Part shown: positions 24,213 through 33,469 of the stretch, in pieces
Layout of the letters: each line of letters starts with the position of its first letter
Position numbering within the stretch: position 1 is the first letter of the stretch
Assembly (NCBI GenBank): GCA_037157565.1
Contig: JAZHRO010000055.1
Location: 40,703,001 to 40,767,000, forward strand
Length of the DNA stretch: 64,000 nucleotides
Reading direction: 5' to 3'
From: Thalassia testudinum
Taxonomy: Eukaryota > Streptophyta > Magnoliopsida > Alismatales > Hydrocharitaceae
Translations under genes and position numbers: made by a program
The notes under the pieces: generated by a model
The model's database searches: none
Told to the model about the DNA's origin: nothing
What the model saw: only the letters and a program-made list of their open reading frames with translations

Positions 24213-25744
24213 TGTAACCTAAAATTTAATATAAATAAATCACTTATTAGGAAGGGAAAGGATCAAATGATGTGTATCTTGATTAAGATTTTCACTTTAA
24301 AGCCCATCCTCAAAGATTTGATCACAACTTAGGTTTACTCATTACATGTAACCTTACTGCAGTGAAATTTTGATAGCATCTCCACGCACTTCTCCAGTAT
24401 ACCCCCCAATACTAACCTTAGCTAAATTTCCTTGAACACCCAATTAAGGGCACTGCAGGAAACTAGATAAGATTAGTTGGTATACCAGAGAAGAACAGGA
24501 AGAAGCAACTGAAATTTCACCGTAGAAGGTTACATGTAATGAGAAAAAGTAAGTTGTGGTCAAATCTTTAAGGACCTTCTTTAGTCGATCGAGTCTTATG
24601 GCATGCTACAAAGACAACACATCATTCATGTAAGTGAGGTATACATACACTTCCTGCATTGTCCGTATAACATGATCATAAGTCTCAATGGGCGAGTAAT
24701 TTGGACATTTTTACTCGGAGGACTTTTACCCTAAGGGTTAGTATAACTAATGTTTGGCCTCACGTGCATATATCTTCTTTAGCAAGTGTGTGCATCTAAA
24801 ATAATACTAATAATAGCAAAGAAATTGACATAAACATAAGCAATCAACTGATAAGAAATAAAATTATTTTTATTAAATGCTAGAAAGAAATGTACAATAA
24901 ATCAAATAGAACTATAAAGTGGATGAAGTAACTTCAGAATAGTAAATTATATGAACATAAGATCAAATGCCTTCCTGGGCGACAGCTTGAGTAATTGAAA
25001 GTTGTTTTAATTTGTCTATTAGAGTTTGAGCAATGCTTGAGAGATTTGAATGAAGGTCTATGATTGGTTTTGAGTTGATTTTAATACCTGATGTGATTTT
25101 CCTCCTTCACATTGTCTATAGCGTAAGGAGGGGGATCAATTAGGGTTTCTAGGATCTAAAGATTCCTAATATAAGTTGGATTGAATTCTAGATATATCAC
25201 AGATTATTTGCGACAAGTTAGAATGGAGATTTACTGCTTTGAATCAGATCTGGGATGAACACTTTCATCACCTAGGTCTGAGGTGATTTATGGATTTCAA
25301 GCATTCGTTTAAAGGGTTAAGGTGTTGATTAAGGTTCAAAAATGGTTCAAAAGCTCAGATGGAGTTTAAATGGACTTTGAAGGTTCAAAAATGGTTCAAG
25401 GGTTAAGGTGTTTCCAATTCCTCTCCCTCCCTTTCCCCCTTCCCTTCCCCTCCCCACATGACGACAACATCCACCTCGATGCCTTTTGTCCCATCGTCCA
25501 CCTCAACAACTCATGAGACAACAATGGCGGAAGAGATCCCCTTCGTGACAACAAGGATGGTGGTGGGAGGGATGCACGATGTAGTGGAAATCGGATGCTG
25601 TGCATATAACCTAACCAAAGCCCAACCTAACTCTAAATCCCCAACCAACCAATACATTTAACATTAAAGAATTTTAAAAATTTTGACAGAGTTTCCCCTT
25701 AAATTTTAGGTTTTTTCATAAACCTGCATATCAAAATAACAGAC
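24213..25744. other. CACTA 5' region upstream of the transposase
   Basis: AT-rich leader or promoter sequence. It contains two near-identical phrases around 25335 and 25390 (AGGTTCAAAAATGGTTCAA). No coding signal that I trust; the short open frames at 25396-25661 lack family features. Confidence 0.45.
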
Positions 25745-25810
25745 ATAATAAAAGTGGGCACACCCCACAATAATAGTGCATCACACAAAAACATAAAGTG
25801 CACAAAAGTA

Positions 25811-25903
25811 GCACACCCCACCATACATTCAAATAAACGACATTATGTGGGCACACCCTACCATACATTCACACAAATGACATTATGTGGGCACACCCTA
25901 CAT
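25811..25903 (+). repeat. Tandem repeat, 40-bp unit, 2.3 copies
   Basis: Units start at 25811, 25851 and 25891 with GCACACCC(C/T)ACC..; units 1 and 2 differ at four positions (28 mismatch-free bases flank a variable AAATAAAC/ACACAAAT segment). A degenerate upstream copy may lie at 25757. Confidence 0.8.
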
Positions 25904-26089
25904 CGAATATAATCCTAAAATATCATAAAAATAAATTTAAAGAAATGGAATTATACCTCCGATGTACTACAGCCTCTGAGCGTGACCGTCACCAACAATC
26001 TGTAAATTCAATAACTCACAATAAATTAAATAATAAATCATTATGTTATTACTAACTTAACATATTAATTTGATATAAGGAAAGTAAGA

Positions 26090-26880
26090 TTAGAAGGGAA
26101 TGAAGAGGAGGGTGGAAGTAAGAAGGAGAGGAGGATGGGGGAAGGTGCAGTAGCAGGATGAGGAGGAGGAGGGAGGGCAGGGGCATTCCCTGTAAGATGA
26201 GGAGGGTGGCAAGAAGGAGGAGGAGGATAGCAGGAGGAGGAGGGACGACAGGAGGGTGCCAGGGTGGAGGTGGAGGTCGGCAGGAGGGGATCGGGCTGGA
26301 GGAGGAGGAGGAAGGGGTCGGGGAGGAGTCGGGGAGGATGAGGGGGGTGGTAAGAGGAAGTCGGGAAGGAGGAGGGCGATAAGAGGGGTCAGGGAGGAAG
26401 AGGAGGATGGCAGGATGGGGAGGAGGAGGAGGGGGTCGAGGAGGAGGAGGAGGGGTAGTAGGAGGGGGCGGTAGGAGGGAGGCAGGGTGGAGGAGGAGGC
26501 CGGCAAGAGGGGGTTGGGGTGGAGGAGGAGGCTGGCAGGAGGGGTCAGGGAGGAAGAGGAGGGGCGGCGGAGGGGGGTGGCAAGCGAGGTGTAGGGTGGA
26601 GGAGGAGACCGATAGGAGGTGGTCGGGGTGGAGGAGGAGGCCGGCACTATGGGTCATGGAGGAAGAGGAGGACAACAGGAGGGGGGGGGAGGAGGAGAAG
26701 GATTACCTTGTCGGAGAAGGCGAAGGAGGAGGGCGTCACGGACGAGAAGGAGGTTGTCAAGGATGGCGAGGAGGACAACTAGCAGCAGGTCGGAGGAGTA
26801 GGAGGAGGGCGTCGAGGAGGTTACCTAACGAGGAGGAGGAGGAGGGGGTGGTGTGCATTGTGGGAGGAGGGGGCAACATG
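26090..26880. repeat. Purine-rich low-complexity tract (GGA/GGAGG)
   Basis: Nearly 800 bases made almost wholly of A and G on the + strand, with a repeating GGAGGAGG theme. All long open frames here (Gly/Arg/Glu-rich on +, Pro/Ser/Leu-rich on -) are products of this composition. It lies between the transposase leader and the right solo LTR of the CACTA element. Confidence 0.85.
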
Positions 26881-26979
26881 TGTTAGGTTTTAGGGAAGAC
26901 GATGAACAGTGATGGGGAGGTCGGCTGTGGGCAATAGATGAACCGATATATGATGTCGGTTATATTATAAATCGACGCC

Positions 26980-28355
26980 TGTTGAACGTACGGGTTGCTA
27001 CGCTAACGTGTTTGGTTTTGAAAACCTTGTCGTTGTAGCTTGAAAGCGAAGAACTCGTATTCAACAAATAAAATTTATACCGAAATGGAAATTCTGGGTC
27101 GAACACAAGGAGGCGAACGTTTGATTAAAAACTATACGTTTGTTTTTATTTGTCACGAAATAATTCAATTGATTAGAACTACTTACAATAAATAAAAGAG
27201 AGAGAGAATAAGAGAGAGAGAATAATACAAACAAAAATCAAAAGAGATATAGAATGCACATGGAATTCATTATCAAAAATGATTGTTCATTACACCAAAT
27301 ATTACGACTAGAAAGCGGGAAAATGATTACACTAGCAAGCAGTAAATCTACTCCAGAAAGCAGTAAATCTATTCTAGAAAGCAGTGAAAAGAATGGGGAG
27401 AGAAATATCCTCCTCGACGGTTGCTTGGAGGACGAGCCGGATGGGATGACTCCTAGACGAAGGAGGATGAAGCAGGACGAAGCAGAAGAACGGGAACGGG
27501 GTAGCACGTCGTCATCGTCGCGGGATCCACTTCCGAAAGGGGGACTAAAATTTGACTTTATCTCGCGAGAAGCATCCCGGGTGTGGGACAAGCTTCTCTT
27601 GAGCTTTGGAGAGGGAGAGAAGAGAAGGAAGGGATGAGAATTTTGTGTGGAGGGGGTCTCCTTTTATAGTTGCAAGGAGTGAGGGCAATTTGGTCATTTA
27701 AATCTCAAAACATTAAATAAGGGGTCTTTAGTGACGGATAAAATCATCGCTAAAGCCCCATCGTGGGCGTAGTGGGCACTGCCCACGCGACTGCTTGCTT
27801 TCTCACACGCTCACGTTCGCTGAATCTCAGTCGTCCGATCGCGAGATCGGATGGCTTAAGTTGCGCCTTCCCCGCTCCTCAACGTACGCCTACCCGCGTA
27901 TGATCCTGCATGAGGTGCGGCCGTGCGATATCGCGTGGGCGCTATCGAGCACCCGCAGCCGCTCGATCGAGATCTGACGCTCGTCCGCGCCCACTCGTCT
28001 ACACCGCTCGCCCTCTCGAGTGATTCAATCGCGCGTCGCCTGCTCGCAATAAAACTCTCGCCCGCTGCGTTGCGGAGCGTGGATGGGCGCGAGGATGTTT
28101 TAAGGCGCGCGTATCCACAGCCCAAATTGCACGCCAAATCTTCTTTGAAAAAGCAGCGGCAGTCTTGAGGGTCGGTTGGACGGCTGAGATGGCGCCACGT
28201 GGTGCCATCTTGGCCGTCTATCTTCTGGATGTTGTAGATGGTGCCACAGGTGTCGGATTGAGTCGATTTTCCTGCCGTTAGGCTGCGATCGTTGATCCTA
28301 TGCTTAAGAACATGCATAAATAGACATCTTAAGTAGTGTAAACGTGTTTACATCA
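26980..28355 (-). repeat. Solo LTR, family B, inside the CACTA element
   Basis: 1376 bases, TG...CA ends, near-duplications ACGCC (26975-26979) and ACGTC (28356-28360). Similar along its length to the Athila 2 5' LTR (43359-45042): shared TTCTGGGTCGAACACAAGGA, the AGAAAGCA.TAAA repeats, GGTCTCCTTTTATAGTTG and GTCGGATTG. A stretch of about 280 bases of the U3 start is missing by comparison. Orientation is -, with the TATA box at 27660. The open frames at 27856-28317 are GC-rich LTR sequence, not genes. Confidence 0.8.
27660..27669 (-). promoter_or_regulatory. TATA box of solo LTR B
   Basis: - strand CTATAAAAGG, conserved with the Athila 2 5' LTR (44018-44027). An imperfect inverted repeat (27726-27754) lies about 57 bases upstream of it. 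Confidence 0.65.
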
Positions 28356-28360
28356 ACGTC

Positions 28361-28870
28361 AAAGGATCATTTCAGCTCACCCTCGTACGAACCTAAAATT
28401 TTGGCTGCTAAATATAACCTATCTTTCACCGTCGTTCTTACACTAACCGACGGTATAGGTGACGAATCCCGCACAAAATTTAAGTCAAATTTTTAACCAT
28501 CTTTTCACCATCTCTTATTATGATAACCAGTGGCAAAGGCTTACTTCACCAACTCCACCAACGGACCCAAATTTTGGCCGGTAAATTTAACCTACTTTTC
28601 ACCGTCGTTTCTTTCACTGACTGACAGTAATCCCTCCAAAATTTTAGGTGCAACTTTTAAGGGTCTTTTTACCGTTAGTTATTACAAGAAGCGATGGAGA
28701 AAATATATTTACCGTCGCTTGAATAACCGACGGTAAATATTTATGACCACCGTGCACCCATCCCCTTTTCTTCAGTCGAGTACAGACTTTCGTAGTCGCT
28801 TATTTTAGGAACCGATGGGGAAAATATATTTGCTGTCGGTTATCCAAACCGACGACAAGTAAGGCATAAC
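28361..28870. repeat. CACTA right subterminal repeats
   Basis: Copies of ACCGTCG and CCGACGGTA-type motifs in both orientations, for example near 28429, 28447, 28598, 28712, 28727 and 28850, mirroring the left end. Confidence 0.75.
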
Positions 28871-28886
28871 CCATTTTTCTAGTAGT
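28868..28886 (-). repeat. CACTA right terminal inverted repeat
   Basis: On the - strand begins CACTACTAGAAAAATGGG; flanked by the target duplication AAT at 28887-28889. Confidence 0.88.
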
Positions 28887-28889
28887 GAA

Positions 28890-29366
28890 TGGTCCTTCCA
28901 ATCGGGGATTCAATGACCTCCTTCCAAGCATAAACTAGGAAGAGGTCGGAAGGACTGAGGATAAGAACCCTGCAACACAACAAAACAAGCCTGTCCTTAA
29001 GTTGGGTAGCCTAAGGATCTATGGACTCTCAGAATCCGTCTTAAGATTATAAATGATTTACTCTACTTGTATCCAGTCAATCCAACTAGTTAGAAGGAGG
29101 GGCAAGGGAGAAGGTTCTTCCTTCGGTTTGTGCCTCCAGTTCCTAATGTACTCCCCAACCGCAGTCATTTGACATTGCTCCCCCAGCTAGACATCAGATT
29201 GACTAATACAAGTAGGTTAATTATGAGTGAATCAATCCTTAAGGCCAATGTCTAATCAATTTTAACTTAGGGTTAGGATTGTAGTGCTCATGAAATGTGA
29301 TGGACCCTTAAATTGGGTTGTGCCCTTAATGATTGATTGAATATGTGTGAGTGCGTGCACAACCAG
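28890..29366 (-). other. Athila 2 leader, piece between CACTA and the chromovirus
   Basis: Non-coding sequence between gag and the primer-binding site of Athila 2. It is bounded by the CACTA duplication on the left and the chromovirus duplication ACCAG (29362-29366) on the right. Confidence 0.65.
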
Positions 29367-32058
29367 TGTTACGGCCCGGTTCCAGAATCCCTACAGGACC
29401 CGAGATCGACTCGCCTCGACTAATCCCAAGACCCAGTCATCCAACAAGAAATAACCAAAAAATAGGAAAATAAACCACATTCACATATGCAATATAACTA
29501 AGCAGTAAAAACGTACAAGCAGTAAAGGAAAGTAAAAGCTGTTATTCCAATACATACCACCACAACAACAGGAACAATGGAAATGAAAGCAACAGTAACA
29601 ACAATAGTAGCTAGAAGTCTGAAACTCACTACAACAGTAAAGGGGGTACAACAAAGAGTGCAGAAAACTACGGCTAGGCTCAACTGGGTCCAGCACCCTC
29701 CGCAACCGAAAGCTCGGGCTGTTCAACTCCTGGACCTAAATAGTGGTATGAAAGAGACAAAGTCAATGAATGCTGAGTAGAGTGATATCTATACTATCTA
29801 AAGCTGTAAAACAACAGGTTTAATTCTCTTTTCTAGTTATTTTACTTATATGTCTTTCCTTTTTATTTTCCACCCATTTTCCTCAAACTTTCATATTCTC
29901 TTGATCTTGCATGTTTCTCATGGGAACGATCTTGATTGCAATCTTTTCCGAAGAGTAGAAGGTACACGTGGTGCTCTCCTAGTCGGGAGAGTCCCCCGTG
30001 GTAGTCCTACACCCAGTCAACCACTCCGAGGTCACTGTCAAGACGTAGCGGTGACTACGGCACACATGATAAGCACACGGGTAGCTACCTCGCACTTACA
30101 CGCAGTCAGTCGTTTTCGCTAGCGGGTACACCCAAAGTACAGCACGGAACAATATAGGGCTTAGCCCTCTCAGAAACAAGGGTTTAGCCCCTCAGAACCA
30201 AACAGGAGTCTCGCCCCTCCACAGTCCGCGCACCCTCGTCTAACTACCCCAGTTTGCCCAGAAGGCCTAACAAGTCGGTGTAGGGTGGCTAGCTGAACCC
30301 TGGGCCCCGTGGGGTGGCTAGCTTCCTCCCTACACTAGTATCTCACCTCAATACCGTGTACACGAGGGCCAACAGAAGTCGGTGTAGAATGACCAATCCT
30401 AACCTCGGGTCCTAACCCAAGGGTGGCTAGCTCCACTCTACACAGAGAAAAGGGGACAGTCGCTCTCCTTGGTACCACATACTCAAGGGCCAGCACACTT
30501 CCCGTCTACATTCCAGATTTTTCCATCGGACCACAGGAGCCCTACTCCTAATTCCCCGTAGGGTTCATGCCCATGTTCACCACATTATCCCGATCCAAAT
30601 TCCATCATTCACAATTCAGTTCTTGTTTATATACTGACAGCTCGTGTTTCCACAATTTAATACATGCAATTGTTCATTTATCTTAGGCACCTCATATTCT
30701 AATAGGCAGCTCATACTTTATTACAGGCAATGGCTAGCAGTTTAACTTATTCATGTATATAAATACAATCATGCAATACAATTGGTTAATACATTCTCTA
30801 TCCTAGGGTTCATGCCACATCCTAGGTTTCCAGTTGGCTAATTTCCACAGATACATTCTTATTTAATAAGATTAACAGGGGTAGACCACTCTATCAGACA
30901 ATCCGGGAGTAATGGGGGCTCGAATCGTAGACCCAGGCATCTCTGCGAGCCCCAGACACGTAGCAGGTCAAAATCCTATACCAAGGAATACATCACAAAG
31001 GAAGATTCAGAACAGAGTATAAAGGTTTCTAGTACGTAGAGCAACTCACAAGGAAATTATAGATACTTCATTTGAGTAAAACAGATCCTGATCGGACCCC
31101 AAACGAGTCAAAAACGTGTCTACTGACCAAAATCAGATGCCTAGAAATAAGTCCAGACGTCTTAAAAGTTACAGAATCTCACCTCAAGTTCTTGCGATGT
31201 CCTCAGATATCCAGAACTCCCCTGCAATCGTCTGAAAGTGGTTACAGTCATTGGACCACTCCTCCAATCGTCTAGAAGCACCTCCGGTCGTCTGGTGAGC
31301 TGATCAGACATCCGAAAGTGTGTGGGAGGGCGTTCCGCTCACCTTCCTAAGGCTGCTCCTGCGTACGACAGAGTAGCTACCCCAATATTAGACCGGCATA
31401 TCTTCTGCGGTGCGACCTGCATGGCCATAACCGCAAAAAGAATGTACCTTCACGATAAAGGTGTTGTCAGACATCTGATCCTGACTCCAGATGTCCAGAA
31501 GCTCAGCAGTCGTCTGAACTGCACTCTAGACGTCTGATACTAGAAAAATTCCAGTATCAGAACATGCTCCCAGCACTCCTCACCGTGCTCCATTGCATTT
31601 CTCCTCACTCTGCCGCAGCTCCAGCTGCTGCAGGTGGTTGAGGACATCGCTCCAGACTCCCTCCTCCACCCGTATGCACTACGGTGGCCGTGCGAGCTCC
31701 GATGAGCTTCCATTGAAGCTCCCGACGTCGGCCTCCTCCTCCTTCTCACTCACCCTCCTCCTCCTCCTCACTCTCACGCTCTCCCTAGCTCACCTCCTCT
31801 CACCACTCCACCGCACTCTGAAGGTGGAGATGGTGGTGTGTGGAGTGGAGAGGAGAGGAGGGGAGCATGGCTTATATAGAGCTGTGGGGGTGTAGGGTTT
31901 GGGTAAGGAGGAGAAAGGAGAGAGAGAGAGGCGAAGTCCTGCGAGCAGAACGTAGAGTGCGTACAAAAATTTAATTTCCAGACGTCTGGGAAAGGGTCCA
32001 GACATCTGACTGACACTCCAGACATCTTAAAAGGCTAAAAGTGGGACGAGTCTTTACA
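29367..32058 (-). repeat. Chromovirus copy 1, 3' LTR
   Basis: 2692 bases. Compared with the partner LTR over the first ~110 aligned bases from the TGTTACGG end, I count about 10 differences, nine of them transitions, so the insertion is not recent. U3 (31130-32040) carries repeated AGACGTCTGG-type motifs. Confidence 0.88.
31869..31880 (-). promoter_or_regulatory. TATA box of chromovirus copy 1, 3' LTR
   Basis: - strand TCTATATAAGCC; the partner LTR has TCTATAAAAGCC at the equivalent place (42399-42410). Confidence 0.6.
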
Positions 32059-32074
32059 TCATAACAAACTTAAA

Positions 32075-32092
32075 GGAAGTTTCATCCCCGAA
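32075..32092 (-). other. Polypurine-tract region of chromovirus copy 1
   Basis: - strand AAGTTTCGGGGATGAAACTT, some 17 bases before the 3' LTR. The same phrase (AGTTTCGGGGACGAAACTT) precedes the 3' LTR of chromovirus copy 2. The exact cleavage site is uncertain. Confidence 0.45.
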
Positions 32093-32143
32093 ACTTGAGC
32101 TAGCTAGGGTGTGGGAAAAAGGAACGTAAAATGCATAACAAAC

Positions 32144-33464
32144 TTAAAGAGGGCCGAAGTAGGTCCGACAAGACGTACCCTCAAAAAGCTCTGGGTACCG
32201 CTCTCGCATCGTCGCCTCAGGCTCCCAGGTAGCCTCATCGTACCACTGGCTTCTCCATAAAACCTTCACCAAGGGTACCTGCTTCCGTCTCAGACTCTGG
32301 ACGGCTCTGTCTAGTATCTACACTGGTCTCTCGAGGTAGGCCAGGTCGTCACTTACCTTGACACTCTCGTGGCTCAAAATGTGACTAGGATCGGCGACGT
32401 ACTTCCTGAGGTTGGACACGTGGAACACGTCGTGCACTCCAGAAAGTTGGGGAGGAAGGGCAAGCTGGTAAGCAACGGTTCCTACCCGCTCCAGGACCTC
32501 AAAGGGCCCCACAAACCTCAGCGCAAGCTTCCCCTTCACCCTAAAATGCTGCAGGCCCTTCCTGGGCAAAATGCGGAGAAAGATGTGATCCCCAACCTCA
32601 AACTACACCTCTCTACGTTTCCAGTCAGCATAACTCTTCTGCCTGCTCCTGATAGTGCGGAGTCGTCTATGGATCTGCTCTATCACCTCCTGACTCTACC
32701 GGATTAGCCTGGGGCCAACCTCCCACGTGGTCCCCACCTCGACCCAACTCAAGGGCGTAGTACACCTCCGTCCGTACAGAGCCTCGTAAGGTGCCATGCC
32801 AATGCTCGAGTGATAACTGTTATTATATGCAAACTCTACCAGGGGTAAATGCTCCTCCCAAGAGCCTCTCAAGTCTAGTACATAGGCACGCAAAAGGCCC
32901 TCAAGCATCTGTATGGTGCGCTCTGACTGTTCATCCGTCTGGGGGTGGTATGTAGTACTGAACCTTAACCATGTCCCCAAAGCCTGCTGAAACTCAACCC
33001 AAAACTGGGAAGTAAAACTGGTGTCCCTGTGGGATACGATCTCACGTGGAACTTCATGCAGGTGTACCACATCGCGAATGTACCTCTCTGCCAACTGTGC
33101 TGGTCCCAAGGTGACTCAGATCGACAGGAAACACGCCATCTTCGTCAACCTATCCACTATCACCCAGACTACGTCATGTCCTCGCTGGGTAACAGGTAGA
33201 CCCACCACCAAGTCCACGGTGATGCTCTCCCACTTCCACTCTGGCACAGGAAGTGGCTTCAACGGCCCAGCAGGCCTCTGGTGCTCGGCCTTGACCTGCT
33301 AGCACACTAAACACTACTACACAAACTCACCCACATCCTGCTTCATCCCTCTCCACCAAAAGTCGCGTCTCAGATCATGATACATCCTTGTGTTCCTAGG
33401 ATGTATGGTGAAGCTGGACCCGTTCGCCTCCGTCAAGAACTCTCTCAACAACTTCTCTTCCCTA
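32144..33464 (-). pseudogene. Chromovirus copy 1 integrase (main part) and chromodomain
   Basis: From the solo LTR junction leftward: zinc-binding region (33450-33300; the first His is Asn, and stops interrupt the CLVC motif), core with [14 protein letters not shown] (first Asp, ~33220), IVSHRDTSFTSQF (second Asp; usual IVSDRD changed to IVSHRD) and YHPQTDEQSERTIQ (catalytic Glu, ~32920). Then GDH.FLR-type C-terminal sequence, KLALRFVGPFEVLERVGTVA, GVHDVFHVSNLRKYVADPSH, and a chromodomain at about 32320-32180 (VPLVKVLWRS, then EATWEPE). The stop is at 32144-32146. In intact relatives the chromodomain guides integration to marked chromatin. Several stops break the frame. Confidence 0.85.
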
Positions 33465-33469
33465 GGAAC

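Larger units (their letters stand above)
15577..28886 (-). mobile_element. CACTA (En/Spm) DNA transposon carrying two solo LTRs
   Basis: Left end CACTACAATATATTATAAC; right end ATTTTTCTAGTAGTG, whose reverse complement starts CACTACTAGAAAAAT. The 3-bp target duplication AAT flanks it exactly (15574-15576 and 28887-28889), and Athila 2 sequence resumes on both sides. Near both ends there are many copies of a motif like TACCGTCGCTTAT in both orientations. It encodes a TNP2-type transposase (21019-24212) and a second Transposase_24/TnpA-like gene (16328-20886), both on the - strand and both broken. Without the two solo LTRs and their duplications it is about 9.2 kb. Confidence 0.92.

Noticed and set aside
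26052..26886. Long open frames on both strands (Pro/Ser/Leu-rich and Gly/Arg-rich)
   Set aside because: They are translations of the purine tract; no start context, domain or homologous frame supports them.
27795..28317. Open frames with Arg/Ser-rich products
   Set aside because: They lie inside solo LTR B and are not preserved in the related LTR at 43359-45042.
29481..30122. Small open frames repeated at 40025-40642
   Set aside because: The repetition comes from the two LTRs of chromovirus copy 1; the frames are disrupted in chromovirus copy 2.
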